From assembly GCA_030679805.1 (NCBI GenBank), contig JAUXST010000195.1, positions 1 through 12,798 on the forward strand: a DNA stretch of 12,798 nucleotides, in the 5' to 3' direction. The notes beneath the pieces are model-generated. The model saw only the letters and a list, made by a program, of their open reading frames with translations. It was not told the DNA's origin and searched no databases. Positions 1 to 6,553 of the stretch are shown here, piece after piece. Source of the DNA: Reyranella sp. Lineage in GTDB: Bacteria; Pseudomonadota; Alphaproteobacteria; Reyranellales; Reyranellaceae. Numbering within the stretch: position 1 is the first letter of the stretch; every line of letters starts with the position of its first letter. Position numbers and translations under genes: made by a program.

Positions 1-731
1 GGCAGAAGATCGGGACAACCGGCGAGCATTTCGATCGCCGCGGGATCGCGGCCCGCCGCCTCGGCGGCACGACGCGCAATATCGATCAGCGGCATGGTGT
101 CGGCAGGCCGGCCGATCGACGGGAAGAACCCGTTGCCGAGCCGGCCGGCACGCCTGGCCGCGGCCTCGGAGTGGCCCCCGACGATGATGGGCACGCTGCC
201 GGCCACCGGTTTGGGGTTGCAGCTCACTTCGTGGAAGTTCACGAACTCGCCGGCGTAGCTCGCGCCATCGGCTGCCCAGAGCGCCCGCATAGCCGCGATA
301 TATTCGTCGGCCCGCTTGCCGCGCTTCTCGAACGGCACGCCGAGCGCCTGAAACTCTTCCTTCAGCCAACCGACGCCGAAGCCCAATTCGATGCGCCCAC
401 CGCTCAGGTAATCGAGCGTCGCCACCTGCTTGGCGAGAACCAGGGGGTTGCGCTGGGGCAGGATGAGCACGCCGGTCATGAAGCGCAGCCGCGTCTTGAC
501 GGCGGCAACAGATGCCATCCAGATCAGGGGATCGGGAAGCGAAGCGGTGCGATCGCCCGGCAGTCGGCCACTGGCGGCATAGGGATAGGCCGAGCTGTAG
601 GTGTCGGGCAGGACGACGTGATCGACGGCGAAGACCGAGTCGAAGCCGGCCGCCTCGGCCAGACGCACCAGCCGGTGCGCCGAGGCCAGATCGGGAAAGG
701 TATTGTTGCCGAAGTGCAGGGCGAATTTCAT
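1..731 (-). CDS. LLM class F420-dependent oxidoreductase, partial (3' end beyond window)
   Basis: This reading frame has no stop down to base 1; 243 codons are visible, starting with ATG at 731-729. The protein begins MKFALHFGNNTFPDLASAHR and carries the luciferase-like TIM-barrel landmarks: DH at residues 37-38, PQRNP near 92-96, LSGGRIELGFGVGW at 109-122, KRGKR near 136-140, and GGHSEAAARRAGRLGNGF near 185-202. These match the probable F420-dependent LLM group (family knowledge); the cofactor and substrate are inferred. Most members are near 280-320 aa, so roughly 50 C-terminal residues are missing. The start overlaps the stop of the upstream LLM gene by one base (TGATG), so translation is probably coupled; no strong ribosome site is visible. 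It is a clear paralogue of that upstream gene, suggesting tandem duplication. Confidence 0.88.
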   Translation of the reverse strand, partial: MKFALHFGNNTFPDLASAHRLVRLAEAAGFDSVFAVDHVVLPDTYSSAYPYAASGRLPGDRTASLPDPLIWMASVAAVKTRLRFMTGVLILPQRNPLVLAKQVATLDYLSGGRIELGFGVGWLKEEFQALGVPFEKRGKRADEYIAAMRALWAADGASYAGEFVNFHEVSCNPKPVAGSVPIIVGGHSEAAARRAGRLGNGFFPSIGRPADTMPLIDIARRAAEAAGRDPAAIEMLAGCPDLL

Positions 732-1630
732 CACAGCAGGTCCGCGACGGCGGCGCGATAGCGCGTGATCGCTGTCAGATGGTCGTCGTAGCTCTTGCCG
801 GCGATTCGCTCATGGATCGCACTGGTGAAGGTCGTGTGCGCCAGCACGTGGCTCACGCCTGCCTTTTTCCAGAAGGTGACCTCTCGCCGCCAGTCTTCTT
901 CGTTGCCCTTGCCGGGCGAGACCCATACTTCGAGCCCGACATCCTCGGGCTTGCGATCGGCTTCGATGATCATGCCACGCAGGCGCTCGAAGATCTTGAG
1001 CACATCATCTCCCGGCGGCCAGCGGTTAGGCATGAAACCGTCGCCATACTTGGCCACGCGTTTGAGGGTCTGCTCGGCGTGTCCGCCAAACCACACCGGC
1101 ACCTTGCCCGACTTGGGACGCGGATTGATGCCACCGTCGGTGAGTTCGTGGAATTGGCCTTTGAAGGTGATGCCCTCGTTGGCCCACAGCGCCTGCATGA
1201 AGCGCACCTGTTCTGCCGAGCGCTTGCCTCGGGTGTGGAAGTCCATGCCGAGCCCCTCGAACTCGATCTCGTTCCAGCCGACGCCGACACCCAGTCGGAA
1301 CCGGCCGTCGCATAGTGCGTCGAGAGAGGCCGCCTGCTTGGCAACGAGGGCGGCCTGGCGTTGCGCCAGGATCAGAACGCCTGCAGCAAAGCCGATCTTC
1401 TTGGTGACGCCAGCAAGGAAGCCGAACAACACGAAGGGGTCGTGATAGGCGGTGGCATTCGAGCCGCGCTGGCCGGGCTGGACCTTCGCAGGATCGATGC
1501 CGATCACGTGGTCGGGAGCGACCAGGTAGTCGAAGCCCAACCCTTCGGCGGCTTGCGCGTAGTCGCGCACGACGGCGGGTCCGGTACCGATATCGCCGAC
1601 CGGGATGGAGGCTCCGAGCTGCATGGCCAT
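731..1630 (-). CDS. LLM class F420-dependent oxidoreductase
   Basis: A 299-aa luciferase-like monooxygenase, a usual full length for the short F420-type LLM group. Landmarks are APDHVIG at residues 38-44, TKKIGFAAGVLILAQRQ at 76-92, CDGRFRLGVGVGWNEIEFEG at 107-126, RGKR at 134-137 and a WFGGH segment in the C-terminal half. Family membership is clear; use of F420 rather than FMN is inferred from resemblance and from the F420 genes across the divergent region. The ATG at 1630 is preceded by GGAG six bases upstream, overlapping the end of the 414-aa LLM gene; an in-frame ATG at 1624 is a less likely start. Three bases separate it from that upstream gene, so it belongs to the same operon. The substrate is unknown. 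Confidence 0.92.
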   Translation of the reverse strand: MAMQLGASIPVGDIGTGPAVVRDYAQAAEGLGFDYLVAPDHVIGIDPAKVQPGQRGSNATAYHDPFVLFGFLAGVTKKIGFAAGVLILAQRQAALVAKQAASLDALCDGRFRLGVGVGWNEIEFEGLGMDFHTRGKRSAEQVRFMQALWANEGITFKGQFHELTDGGINPRPKSGKVPVWFGGHAEQTLKRVAKYGDGFMPNRWPPGDDVLKIFERLRGMIIEADRKPEDVGLEVWVSPGKGNEEDWRREVTFWKKAGVSHVLAHTTFTSAIHERIAGKSYDDHLTAITRYRAAVADLL

Positions 1631-1633
1631 TGG

Positions 1634-2878
1634 CTACTCCGCTGCTGCCGCCTTGGCGGGCTTGAGGTCGGTCGAATACTTGAGATGCACCGGTGCGTTG
1701 GCTTCGAACGGGCTCTTCAGGTCGAGGCTCTTGGCGATCTCGCGGATCGCCGGAAACACTTCCTGGCCGATCAGCCTGATGCAGGTGAGCGAGTCGGCCT
1801 GGCTGACGCGGCCGTCGTTGCCCCACAGCGCCAGGATGCCCGGCCGCGTCTCCTCGAGGATGCGCTTCAGCTTGGCCACCACCGTCTTGGGCGTGCCGGC
1901 GATGATGCGGAGATCGGCCATCTGCTGCTCGAAGCTGGTCTCGCCGCGCGGGTTCTTCGCACGTCCCGAGGCGAACTCGACAAAGGCGCGGCGGGCCGAC
2001 GGCGAGCCGTAGCCCGACGGCGTGCTCCACACCGGATGGGCGAGGCCGGTGAATTCGCCCTGCATCCAGCGGAACTGCCGGGCGTTCTCGATCGCCTTCT
2101 CCTCGTTATCGGAGACATGGACCTGGATCAGGTAGCCGCGATTCTCCGGCCCGCCGACGTAGCCCACGTCGGCCGCCACGCTGTCGTAGAGTTCCCAGAT
2201 TTTCTTGGTCTGCTCGATCGAGGTGTTGAGCGCGATGTAGGGATAGCGTTGCTGCGCGGCCCAGACGATGGTCTCCTTGCTGATCACGCCCGGGATCCAG
2301 ACGCGGGGATAGGGCTTCTGCAATGGCACCGCCCATGGATTCACCACCCGGTGCTGATAGTGGTTGCCCTCGAAGCGGAACGGCCCCGTCTGCGTCCAGG
2401 CCCTGGTGACCAGCTCGTGCGCCTCCTCGAAGCGCTCGCGGTTGAAGGCCGGATTGACGCCGGTGGCGAGCTGCTCCTGGCCGCCGCCGCGCACGAAGCC
2501 CGAGACCAGCCGCCCCTTGGAGATCATGTCGATCATCGCCAGTTCTTCGGCGAGGCGAATCGGGTTCTCCGCCAGTGGCAGCGGATTGCCCAGCATGACG
2601 ATCTTCACCTTCTTGGTCATGCCGGCCAGGAGGGCGGCGAAGATGTTGGCCTTGGCCTGCATGCAGAACGGCGCGTTGTGGTGCTCATTCAGCATGATGC
2701 CGTCGACGCCGACCTCCTCGGCCAGCATGTATTGCTCGATGTAGTTGTTGTAGAGCCTGGAACCCTCGACCGGGTCGAAATGCTTGTTGGAGAACATCAG
2801 CGCCGTGGCGCCGAAATCACGGCCGGCCTGCTCCGGGTAGGACGACATCGGTTGCTCGGTGAAATACATCAGGTGCAT
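1634..2878 (-). CDS. LLM class flavin-dependent monooxygenase, long form
   Basis: A 414-aa protein of the bacterial-luciferase superfamily, about 100 residues longer than its two downstream neighbours and of a different subfamily. It starts MHLMYFTEQPMSSYPEQ, has NEHHNAP at residues 64-70 (the E-H-H pattern typical of FMN-using luciferase-type oxygenases), NPLPLAENPIRLAEELAMID at 98-117, and KGRLVSGFVRGGGQEQ at 121-136. I infer a flavin-dependent (FMNH2) monooxygenase acting on a small organic molecule; F420 use cannot be excluded. The frame stays open upstream to 2950, but the added residues are Arg-rich and unlike the family, and a GGGAG site lies eight bases before the ATG at 2878. The gap to the upstream hydrolase-fold gene is five bases. 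Confidence 0.9.
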   Translation of the reverse strand: MHLMYFTEQPMSSYPEQAGRDFGATALMFSNKHFDPVEGSRLYNNYIEQYMLAEEVGVDGIMLNEHHNAPFCMQAKANIFAALLAGMTKKVKIVMLGNPLPLAENPIRLAEELAMIDMISKGRLVSGFVRGGGQEQLATGVNPAFNRERFEEAHELVTRAWTQTGPFRFEGNHYQHRVVNPWAVPLQKPYPRVWIPGVISKETIVWAAQQRYPYIALNTSIEQTKKIWELYDSVAADVGYVGGPENRGYLIQVHVSDNEEKAIENARQFRWMQGEFTGLAHPVWSTPSGYGSPSARRAFVEFASGRAKNPRGETSFEQQMADLRIIAGTPKTVVAKLKRILEETRPGILALWGNDGRVSQADSLTCIRLIGQEVFPAIREIAKSLDLKSPFEANAPVHLKYSTDLKPAKAAAAE

Positions 2879-2883
2879 GGCAA

Positions 2884-3681
2884 CTACTCCCGACCGATGA
2901 AGTCGACGATCAGCTTGGCCAGCGCGTCGGGCTGTTCCATGTCGACGCAATGGCCACTCGCCTTGACGATTTCCAGCTTCGCCTTGGGCAGGGCCTCGAC
3001 GTAGCGCGCGGCAGCACTCTGCGGCACCACCCGGTCATCGTCGCCCCAGACCACCAGCGCCGGCGCACGCACGGCGCCGAGCAGATGCGGCAGGGTCTGG
3101 CTGTACATGTAGGGCTTCCAGGCGATGCGGAAGCTCATCTCGCGGCAAATGTCCCACATCTCGAGCTGGTCGATCGACGGCTCGGCGCCATAAACGCGGT
3201 CGAACACCTTCTGGTCGTGGAAGCCGGCGCGGGCGTAGTCGATATAACCGGTGATGGCGAGGTCGAGGATGTCGCCTTGCGGCGGCTTGATGCCCATAGC
3301 GCCGACCAGAACCAGATGGGAGAGATTGGCTGGCGCCATGCTGGCCATTTCCGCCGCGATCCAGCCGCCGAAGCCCAGGCCGACGAGGGCGGCGTCCTCG
3401 ATCTTCAAGTCGCTCAACAGGCCGCGATGGATCACCGCGATGTCGCGCACGCTGCGCATCCAGGTCGGCCGTTCCGACCGGCTGTAGCCGGGATGATGCG
3501 GCACCAGCACGTCGTAGTGCGCCGCCAGGGCGTCATAGAAAGGTAACTGATCCAGCGTGCCCGTCTCATGGTGCAGCACCACGACGGGCCGCGCCTTCTT
3601 GGCCGTAGGGCCAGCGCGTTTCAGGTGCAGTTTGACGCCGCCCGCTTCGACCGTGGAGTCGGTCCAGTCCACTCCCGCCAT
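2884..3681 (-). CDS. Alpha/beta hydrolase-fold protein lacking the nucleophile serine
   Basis: A 265-aa cytosolic alpha/beta-hydrolase-fold protein with no signal peptide. Seen directly: an oxyanion-hole region VVVLHHETG at residues 33-41, HHPGYSRSERP at 62-72, the nucleophile elbow at 101-105, an acid-residue segment WGDDDRVVP at 212-220 (Asp216) and a base segment ASGHCVDMEQP at 241-251 (His244). The elbow reads G-L-G-F-G instead of G-x-S-x-G: Gly103 is encoded by GGC where Ser is expected. Asp and His remain. A classical Ser-esterase mechanism is therefore unlikely; a His/Asp-based reaction, a binding role or a C-C or ring-cleaving side reaction are possibilities (inference). It is the first gene of the minus-strand operon with the three LLM genes, so it probably handles the same substrate or its product. 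AAGGA-like bases precede the ATG. Confidence 0.88.
   Translation of the reverse strand: MAGVDWTDSTVEAGGVKLHLKRAGPTAKKARPVVVLHHETGTLDQLPFYDALAAHYDVLVPHHPGYSRSERPTWMRSVRDIAVIHRGLLSDLKIEDAALVGLGFGGWIAAEMASMAPANLSHLVLVGAMGIKPPQGDILDLAITGYIDYARAGFHDQKVFDRVYGAEPSIDQLEMWDICREMSFRIAWKPYMYSQTLPHLLGAVRAPALVVWGDDDRVVPQSAAARYVEALPKAKLEIVKASGHCVDMEQPDALAKLIVDFIGRE
2887..2891 (-). promoter_or_regulatory. Ribosome binding site fixing the start of the long LLM gene
   Basis: GGGAG on the minus strand, eight bases before the ATG at 2878 and just inside the end of the hydrolase-fold gene. It supports the MHLMYF start over the in-frame start at 2950. Confidence 0.65.
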
Positions 3682-3708
3682 TCCGGGTTTCCTTCCCTAT
3701 TGGCATGG

Positions 3709-3737
3709 ATCGTTGCAATCGGGATCAGGAGAGTCAA
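3709..3737 (-). promoter_or_regulatory. Candidate promoter of the LLM/hydrolase operon
   Basis: On the minus strand TTGACT (3737-3732) is followed after 17 bases by AACGAT (3714-3709). The -35 matches five of six consensus bases, the -10 only three. Transcription would begin near 3702, leaving a leader of about 20 bases that still contains the AAGGAA ribosome site. Confidence 0.35.
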
Positions 3738-3758
3738 ACTTTCGACTGGCGATGCAAG

Positions 3759-3779
3759 GTTCCAGCGACGCCCAGGAAC
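3759..3779. promoter_or_regulatory. Candidate operator dyad in the divergent region
   Basis: GTTCC (3759-3763) and GGAAC (3775-3779) form an inverted repeat with an 11-bp spacer, centred close to the middle of the 168-bp gap between the two divergent operons. The spacing suits a dimeric regulator acting on both sides. The arms are only 5 bp, so chance is possible. Confidence 0.25.
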
Positions 3780-3790
3780 GCGGCAGGTGG

Positions 3791-3819
3791 TTGTTCACTG
3801 GTTGCCGGTCGATTAAGAC
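3791..3819 (+). promoter_or_regulatory. Weak candidate promoter of fgd-cofEDC
   Basis: TTGTTC (3791-3796), 17 bases, then TAAGAC (3814-3819). Each box matches only three of six consensus bases. It is the best-spaced pair I found upstream of fgd, and it overlaps a TGGTTG direct repeat (3788-3793 and 3799-3804) spaced 11 bp apart. Confidence 0.2.
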
Positions 3820-3849
3820 TTCACTCTCGCCATAGGGAAAGATTCAACC

Positions 3850-4854
3850 GTGCTCAAGCTCGGATACAAGGCGTCGGCCGAACAGTTCGCGCCGTCAAAG
3901 TTGCTCGACTTCGCATGCCTGGCTGAAACCGTCGGGTTCGAATCGGTATTCGTCAGCGATCACTTCCAGCCGTGGAAGCATATCGATGGCCACGCGCCCT
4001 ACTCGCTCGCCTGGCTGGGCGCGCTCGGCGCCCGCACCTCGCGGGTCGCGATCGGCACCAGCGTGCTTACGCCCACCTTCCGCTACCATCCCTCGATCGT
4101 GGCTCAGGCTTTCGGCACGCTGGGCGCGATGTTTCCGGGGCGGGTGATCCTGGGCATCGGCACCGGCGAATCGATGAACGAGGTGCCCTCCACCGGCGCA
4201 CCCTGGCCCGACTTCAAGGAGCGCTTCGCGCGGCTGCGCGAGGCGGTGACCCTGATTCGCACCTTGTGGCGCGAGGAGCGCGTCAGCTTCGAGGGCCAGT
4301 ATTATCGTACAGAGAAGGCCACCATCTACGACCGGCCCGAGATCGAGGTGCCGATCTATGTCGCCGCCGCCGGCGCGCTGGTCGCGAAATACGCCGGCCG
4401 GATGGGCGATGGCTTCATCTGCACCAGCGGCAAGAAGCGCGAGCTCTATACCGAGACACTGCTGCCCAAGGTCGCCGAGGGGATCGCCGCTGCCGAGCCG
4501 CGTGTGCGACCCTACGATCACATGATCGAGGTCAAGGTCTCCTTCGACAGCGACGCCGAGCGCGCACTGCAGGACACGCGGCACTGGGCAGCGCTGGCGC
4601 TGACAGGCGACGAGAAGATGTCGGTCGAGGATCCCGTCGAAATGCAGCGGCTGGCCGACGCCCTGCCGCTCGAGCGCACGGCGTCGCGCTGGATCGTCTC
4701 GAGCGATCCCGACGAGCATGTCGAGAAGATCGGCGCCTATGTCGATCTCGGCTTCCGCCACCTCGTGTTCCATGCGCCCGGCCCCGACCAGGAGCGGTTC
4801 CTGCGGCTCTACGGCGAACAGGTATTGCCGCGTCTGCGCAAGCGCTTCGGATGA
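3850..4854 (+). CDS. fgd: F420-dependent glucose-6-phosphate dehydrogenase
   Basis: A 334-aa LLM-superfamily enzyme expected to oxidise glucose-6-phosphate to 6-phosphogluconolactone while reducing F420. It resembles mycobacterial Fgd1 (336 aa) along its whole length: LKLGYKASAEQFAP at the start, VSDHFQPW at residues 35-42, GTSVLTPTFRY at 69-79, GTGESMNE at 104-111, FICTSGK at 189-195 and SRWIVSSDPDE near 279-289. Aligning from memory, the Fgd1 active-site residues His40, Trp44 and Glu109 fall on His38, Trp42 and Glu107, and the phosphate-binding Lys198, Lys259 and Arg283 on Lys195, Lys256 and Arg280. Retention of all three phosphate ligands argues for a sugar-6-phosphate substrate rather than another LLM activity. 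The start is GTG, with AGGGAA about ten bases upstream and an N-terminus that fits the family. Its stop overlaps cofE by four bases. Such enzymes are best known from Actinobacteria. Confidence 0.93.
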   Translation: MLKLGYKASAEQFAPSKLLDFACLAETVGFESVFVSDHFQPWKHIDGHAPYSLAWLGALGARTSRVAIGTSVLTPTFRYHPSIVAQAFGTLGAMFPGRVILGIGTGESMNEVPSTGAPWPDFKERFARLREAVTLIRTLWREERVSFEGQYYRTEKATIYDRPEIEVPIYVAAAGALVAKYAGRMGDGFICTSGKKRELYTETLLPKVAEGIAAAEPRVRPYDHMIEVKVSFDSDAERALQDTRHWAALALTGDEKMSVEDPVEMQRLADALPLERTASRWIVSSDPDEHVEKIGAYVDLGFRHLVFHAPGPDQERFLRLYGEQVLPRLRKRFG

Positions 4855-5624
4855 GCCGCACCACCGCTTTGGAGATCCTGGCCGTGCCCGGGATCCCCAT
4901 GATCGAGGCGGGCGACGATCTGGCGGCTCTTATCGCCGAAGGGTTCGCGCGCGGTCGCTTCACGCCGCGCGAGAACGACGTGATCGTGATCGCCCAGAAG
5001 ATTGTCTCCAAGGCCGAAGGCCGCAGCGTCGAGCTCGCCACCGTCGTGCCGTCAGCGCGGGCCATCGAGCTCGCCAGGGAAGTCCAGAAGGATCCGCGGC
5101 TGGTCGAACTGATCCTGTCGGAATCCGTGCGGGTGGTGCGGTCCAGGCCCAACGTCCTGATCGTCGAGCACCGGCTGGGTTTCGTCATGGCCAATGCCGG
5201 CGTCGATCAATCCAACGTCGCCTCGCCGGACGGCCCGCAGTTTGCCCTGCTGCTGCCGGTCGATCCCGACGGCAGCGCCGCCCTGTTGCGCGAGCGCCTC
5301 TCCGCCCTCTGCGGTGTGCCGCCCGCCGTCGTCATCACGGACAGCTTCGGTCGCGCCTGGCGGCGCGGCACGGCCGGCGTGGCGATCGGCGCATCTGGCC
5401 TGCCGGCTCTGCTCGACCTGCGCGGCAATCCCGACCTGTTCGGCCGCGCCCTGCAGGTGAGCATCAGCGGCTTCGCCGACGAGATCGCGGCTGCCGCCTC
5501 GCTGGTGATGGGACAAGGCAACGAGGCGCAACCGGTCGTGCTGGTGCGCGGCCTCACCTGGAACGTGCCCGCCAACCCCGCCTCCGAACTCGTCCGACCG
5601 GCCGCCGAGGACATGTTCCGGTGA
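4851..5624 (+). CDS. cofE: Coenzyme F420-0:L-glutamate ligase
   Basis: A 257-aa CofE, close to the archaeal single-domain length of about 250. It adds L-glutamate residues to F420-0 in a GTP- and metal-dependent reaction. Seen: GIPMIEAGDDLA at residues 14-25, ENDVIVIAQKIVSKAEGR at 41-58, NAGVDQSNV at 115-123, ITDSFGRAWRRGTAGVAIG at 162-180 and DLRGNPDLFGRALQ at 189-202; the Asp residues in the NAGVD and TDSFGR segments are expected metal ligands. The C-terminal nitroreductase-like domain of actinobacterial FbiB is absent. The ATG overlaps the fgd stop (ATGA, 4851-4854); there is no strong ribosome site, so translational coupling is likely. The frame stays open far upstream inside fgd, but that part is a shadow of fgd. 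Confidence 0.95.
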   Translation: MSRTTALEILAVPGIPMIEAGDDLAALIAEGFARGRFTPRENDVIVIAQKIVSKAEGRSVELATVVPSARAIELAREVQKDPRLVELILSESVRVVRSRPNVLIVEHRLGFVMANAGVDQSNVASPDGPQFALLLPVDPDGSAALLRERLSALCGVPPAVVITDSFGRAWRRGTAGVAIGASGLPALLDLRGNPDLFGRALQVSISGFADEIAAAASLVMGQGNEAQPVVLVRGLTWNVPANPASELVRPAAEDMFR

Positions 5625-6553
5625 GCAAAGGCCTGGTGGTGGCGCTGTCGGGCGGCGTCGGCGGCGCCAAGCTGGCGCTTGGCCTCAGCCGGGTTCTGCC
5701 GGCGGACGAGCTGCTGATCGTGGCCAACACCGGCGACGACTTCGAGCATCTCGGCCTCACCATCTGCCCCGACATCGACACGCTGACCTACGTGCTGGCC
5801 GGCCTCGACAATCCGGCCACCGGCTGGGGCCGCCGCGACGAGACCTGGTCGTTCATGGAGACGATCGCGACCCTGGGCGGCGCCGACTGGTTCCGCCTGG
5901 GCGACCGCGACCTCGCCCTTCATGTCGAGCGCACGCGGCGGCTCGGCGCCGGCCAGAGCCTGTCGCAGATCACCGCCGACATTTGCCGCCGGCTGGACGT
6001 CGGCCCGCGCGTGCTGCCGATGAGCGACGATCGCGTGCGCACGCGGGTGCGCAGCGAGAACGGCTGGATCGACTTCCAGGATTATTTCGTCCGCCAGCAG
6101 TGCCGCCCGGTCGTCCAGCAACTCGCCTTCACCGGCGCGGCAGATGCCCGGCCCCAGCCCGAGATCATGGCCGCGCTCGCTTCCGGCACCGTCCGCGCTG
6201 TGGTGATCTGCCCCTCCAATCCCTTCATCAGCATCGAACCGATCCTGGCGGTTCCCGGCCTGCGCGCGGCGATCGAAGGCTGCGGCGCCCCCGTGGTGGC
6301 GGTGTCGCCGATCGTCGGCGGCCGTGCGGTCAAGGGACCGACGGCCAAGATGATGCAGGAACTCGGCCTGCCCGTGAGTTCCGCTGCGGTGGCCGAGCGC
6401 TACGGCGACCTGCTCGACGGCTATGTCGTCGATGCCGCGGATGCCGAAGGCATTCGGGCCAAGCTGCACGTCGCACCCACCCTGATGATGACGCTGGAGG
6501 ACCGCGAGACCTTGGCCCGCACGGTTCTGGGCTTCGCCGATCGGCTCAAGTGA
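5621..6553 (+). CDS. cofD: 2-phospho-L-lactate (or phosphoenolpyruvyl) transferase, F420 synthesis
   Basis: A 310-aa CofD/FbiA. It transfers the phospholactyl or phosphoenolpyruvyl group from the GDP-activated intermediate made by CofC onto FO, giving F420-0 or dehydro-F420-0. Seen: VVALSGGVGGAKLALGLSRV at residues 6-25, ANTGDDFEHLGLTICPDIDT at 35-54, GRRDETWSFM at 70-79, WFRLGDRDLA at 90-99, ICPSNPFISIEPIL at 196-209 and VSPIVGGRAVKGPTAKMM at 228-245. All are strong family blocks and the length is normal. The start is GTG, overlapping the cofE stop (GTGA, 5621-5624), with GAGG about ten bases upstream. The frame is open back to 4718 only as a shadow of cofE and fgd. Which acyl donor is used cannot be told from this gene. 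Confidence 0.95.
   Translation: MSKGLVVALSGGVGGAKLALGLSRVLPADELLIVANTGDDFEHLGLTICPDIDTLTYVLAGLDNPATGWGRRDETWSFMETIATLGGADWFRLGDRDLALHVERTRRLGAGQSLSQITADICRRLDVGPRVLPMSDDRVRTRVRSENGWIDFQDYFVRQQCRPVVQQLAFTGAADARPQPEIMAALASGTVRAVVICPSNPFISIEPILAVPGLRAAIEGCGAPVVAVSPIVGGRAVKGPTAKMMQELGLPVSSAAVAERYGDLLDGYVVDAADAEGIRAKLHVAPTLMMTLEDRETLARTVLGFADRLK

Noticed and set aside
2879..2950. 24-residue N-terminal extension of the long LLM protein
   Set aside because: It overlaps the hydrolase-fold gene, is Arg-rich and unlike the family, and the ribosome site favours the ATG at 2878.
1361..3004. 547-codon plus-strand open frame opposite the LLM genes
   Set aside because: It spans several well-supported minus-strand genes and their junctions and has shadow-type composition.
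3745..3775. Possible sigma-54 promoter for the minus operon around CTTGCAT
   Set aside because: The bases at the required -24 position are not GG, so the defining spacing fails.
4718..5620. Long upstream extension of cofD
   Set aside because: The extension is an Arg-rich shadow of fgd and cofE; the family N-terminus begins at the GTG at 5621.
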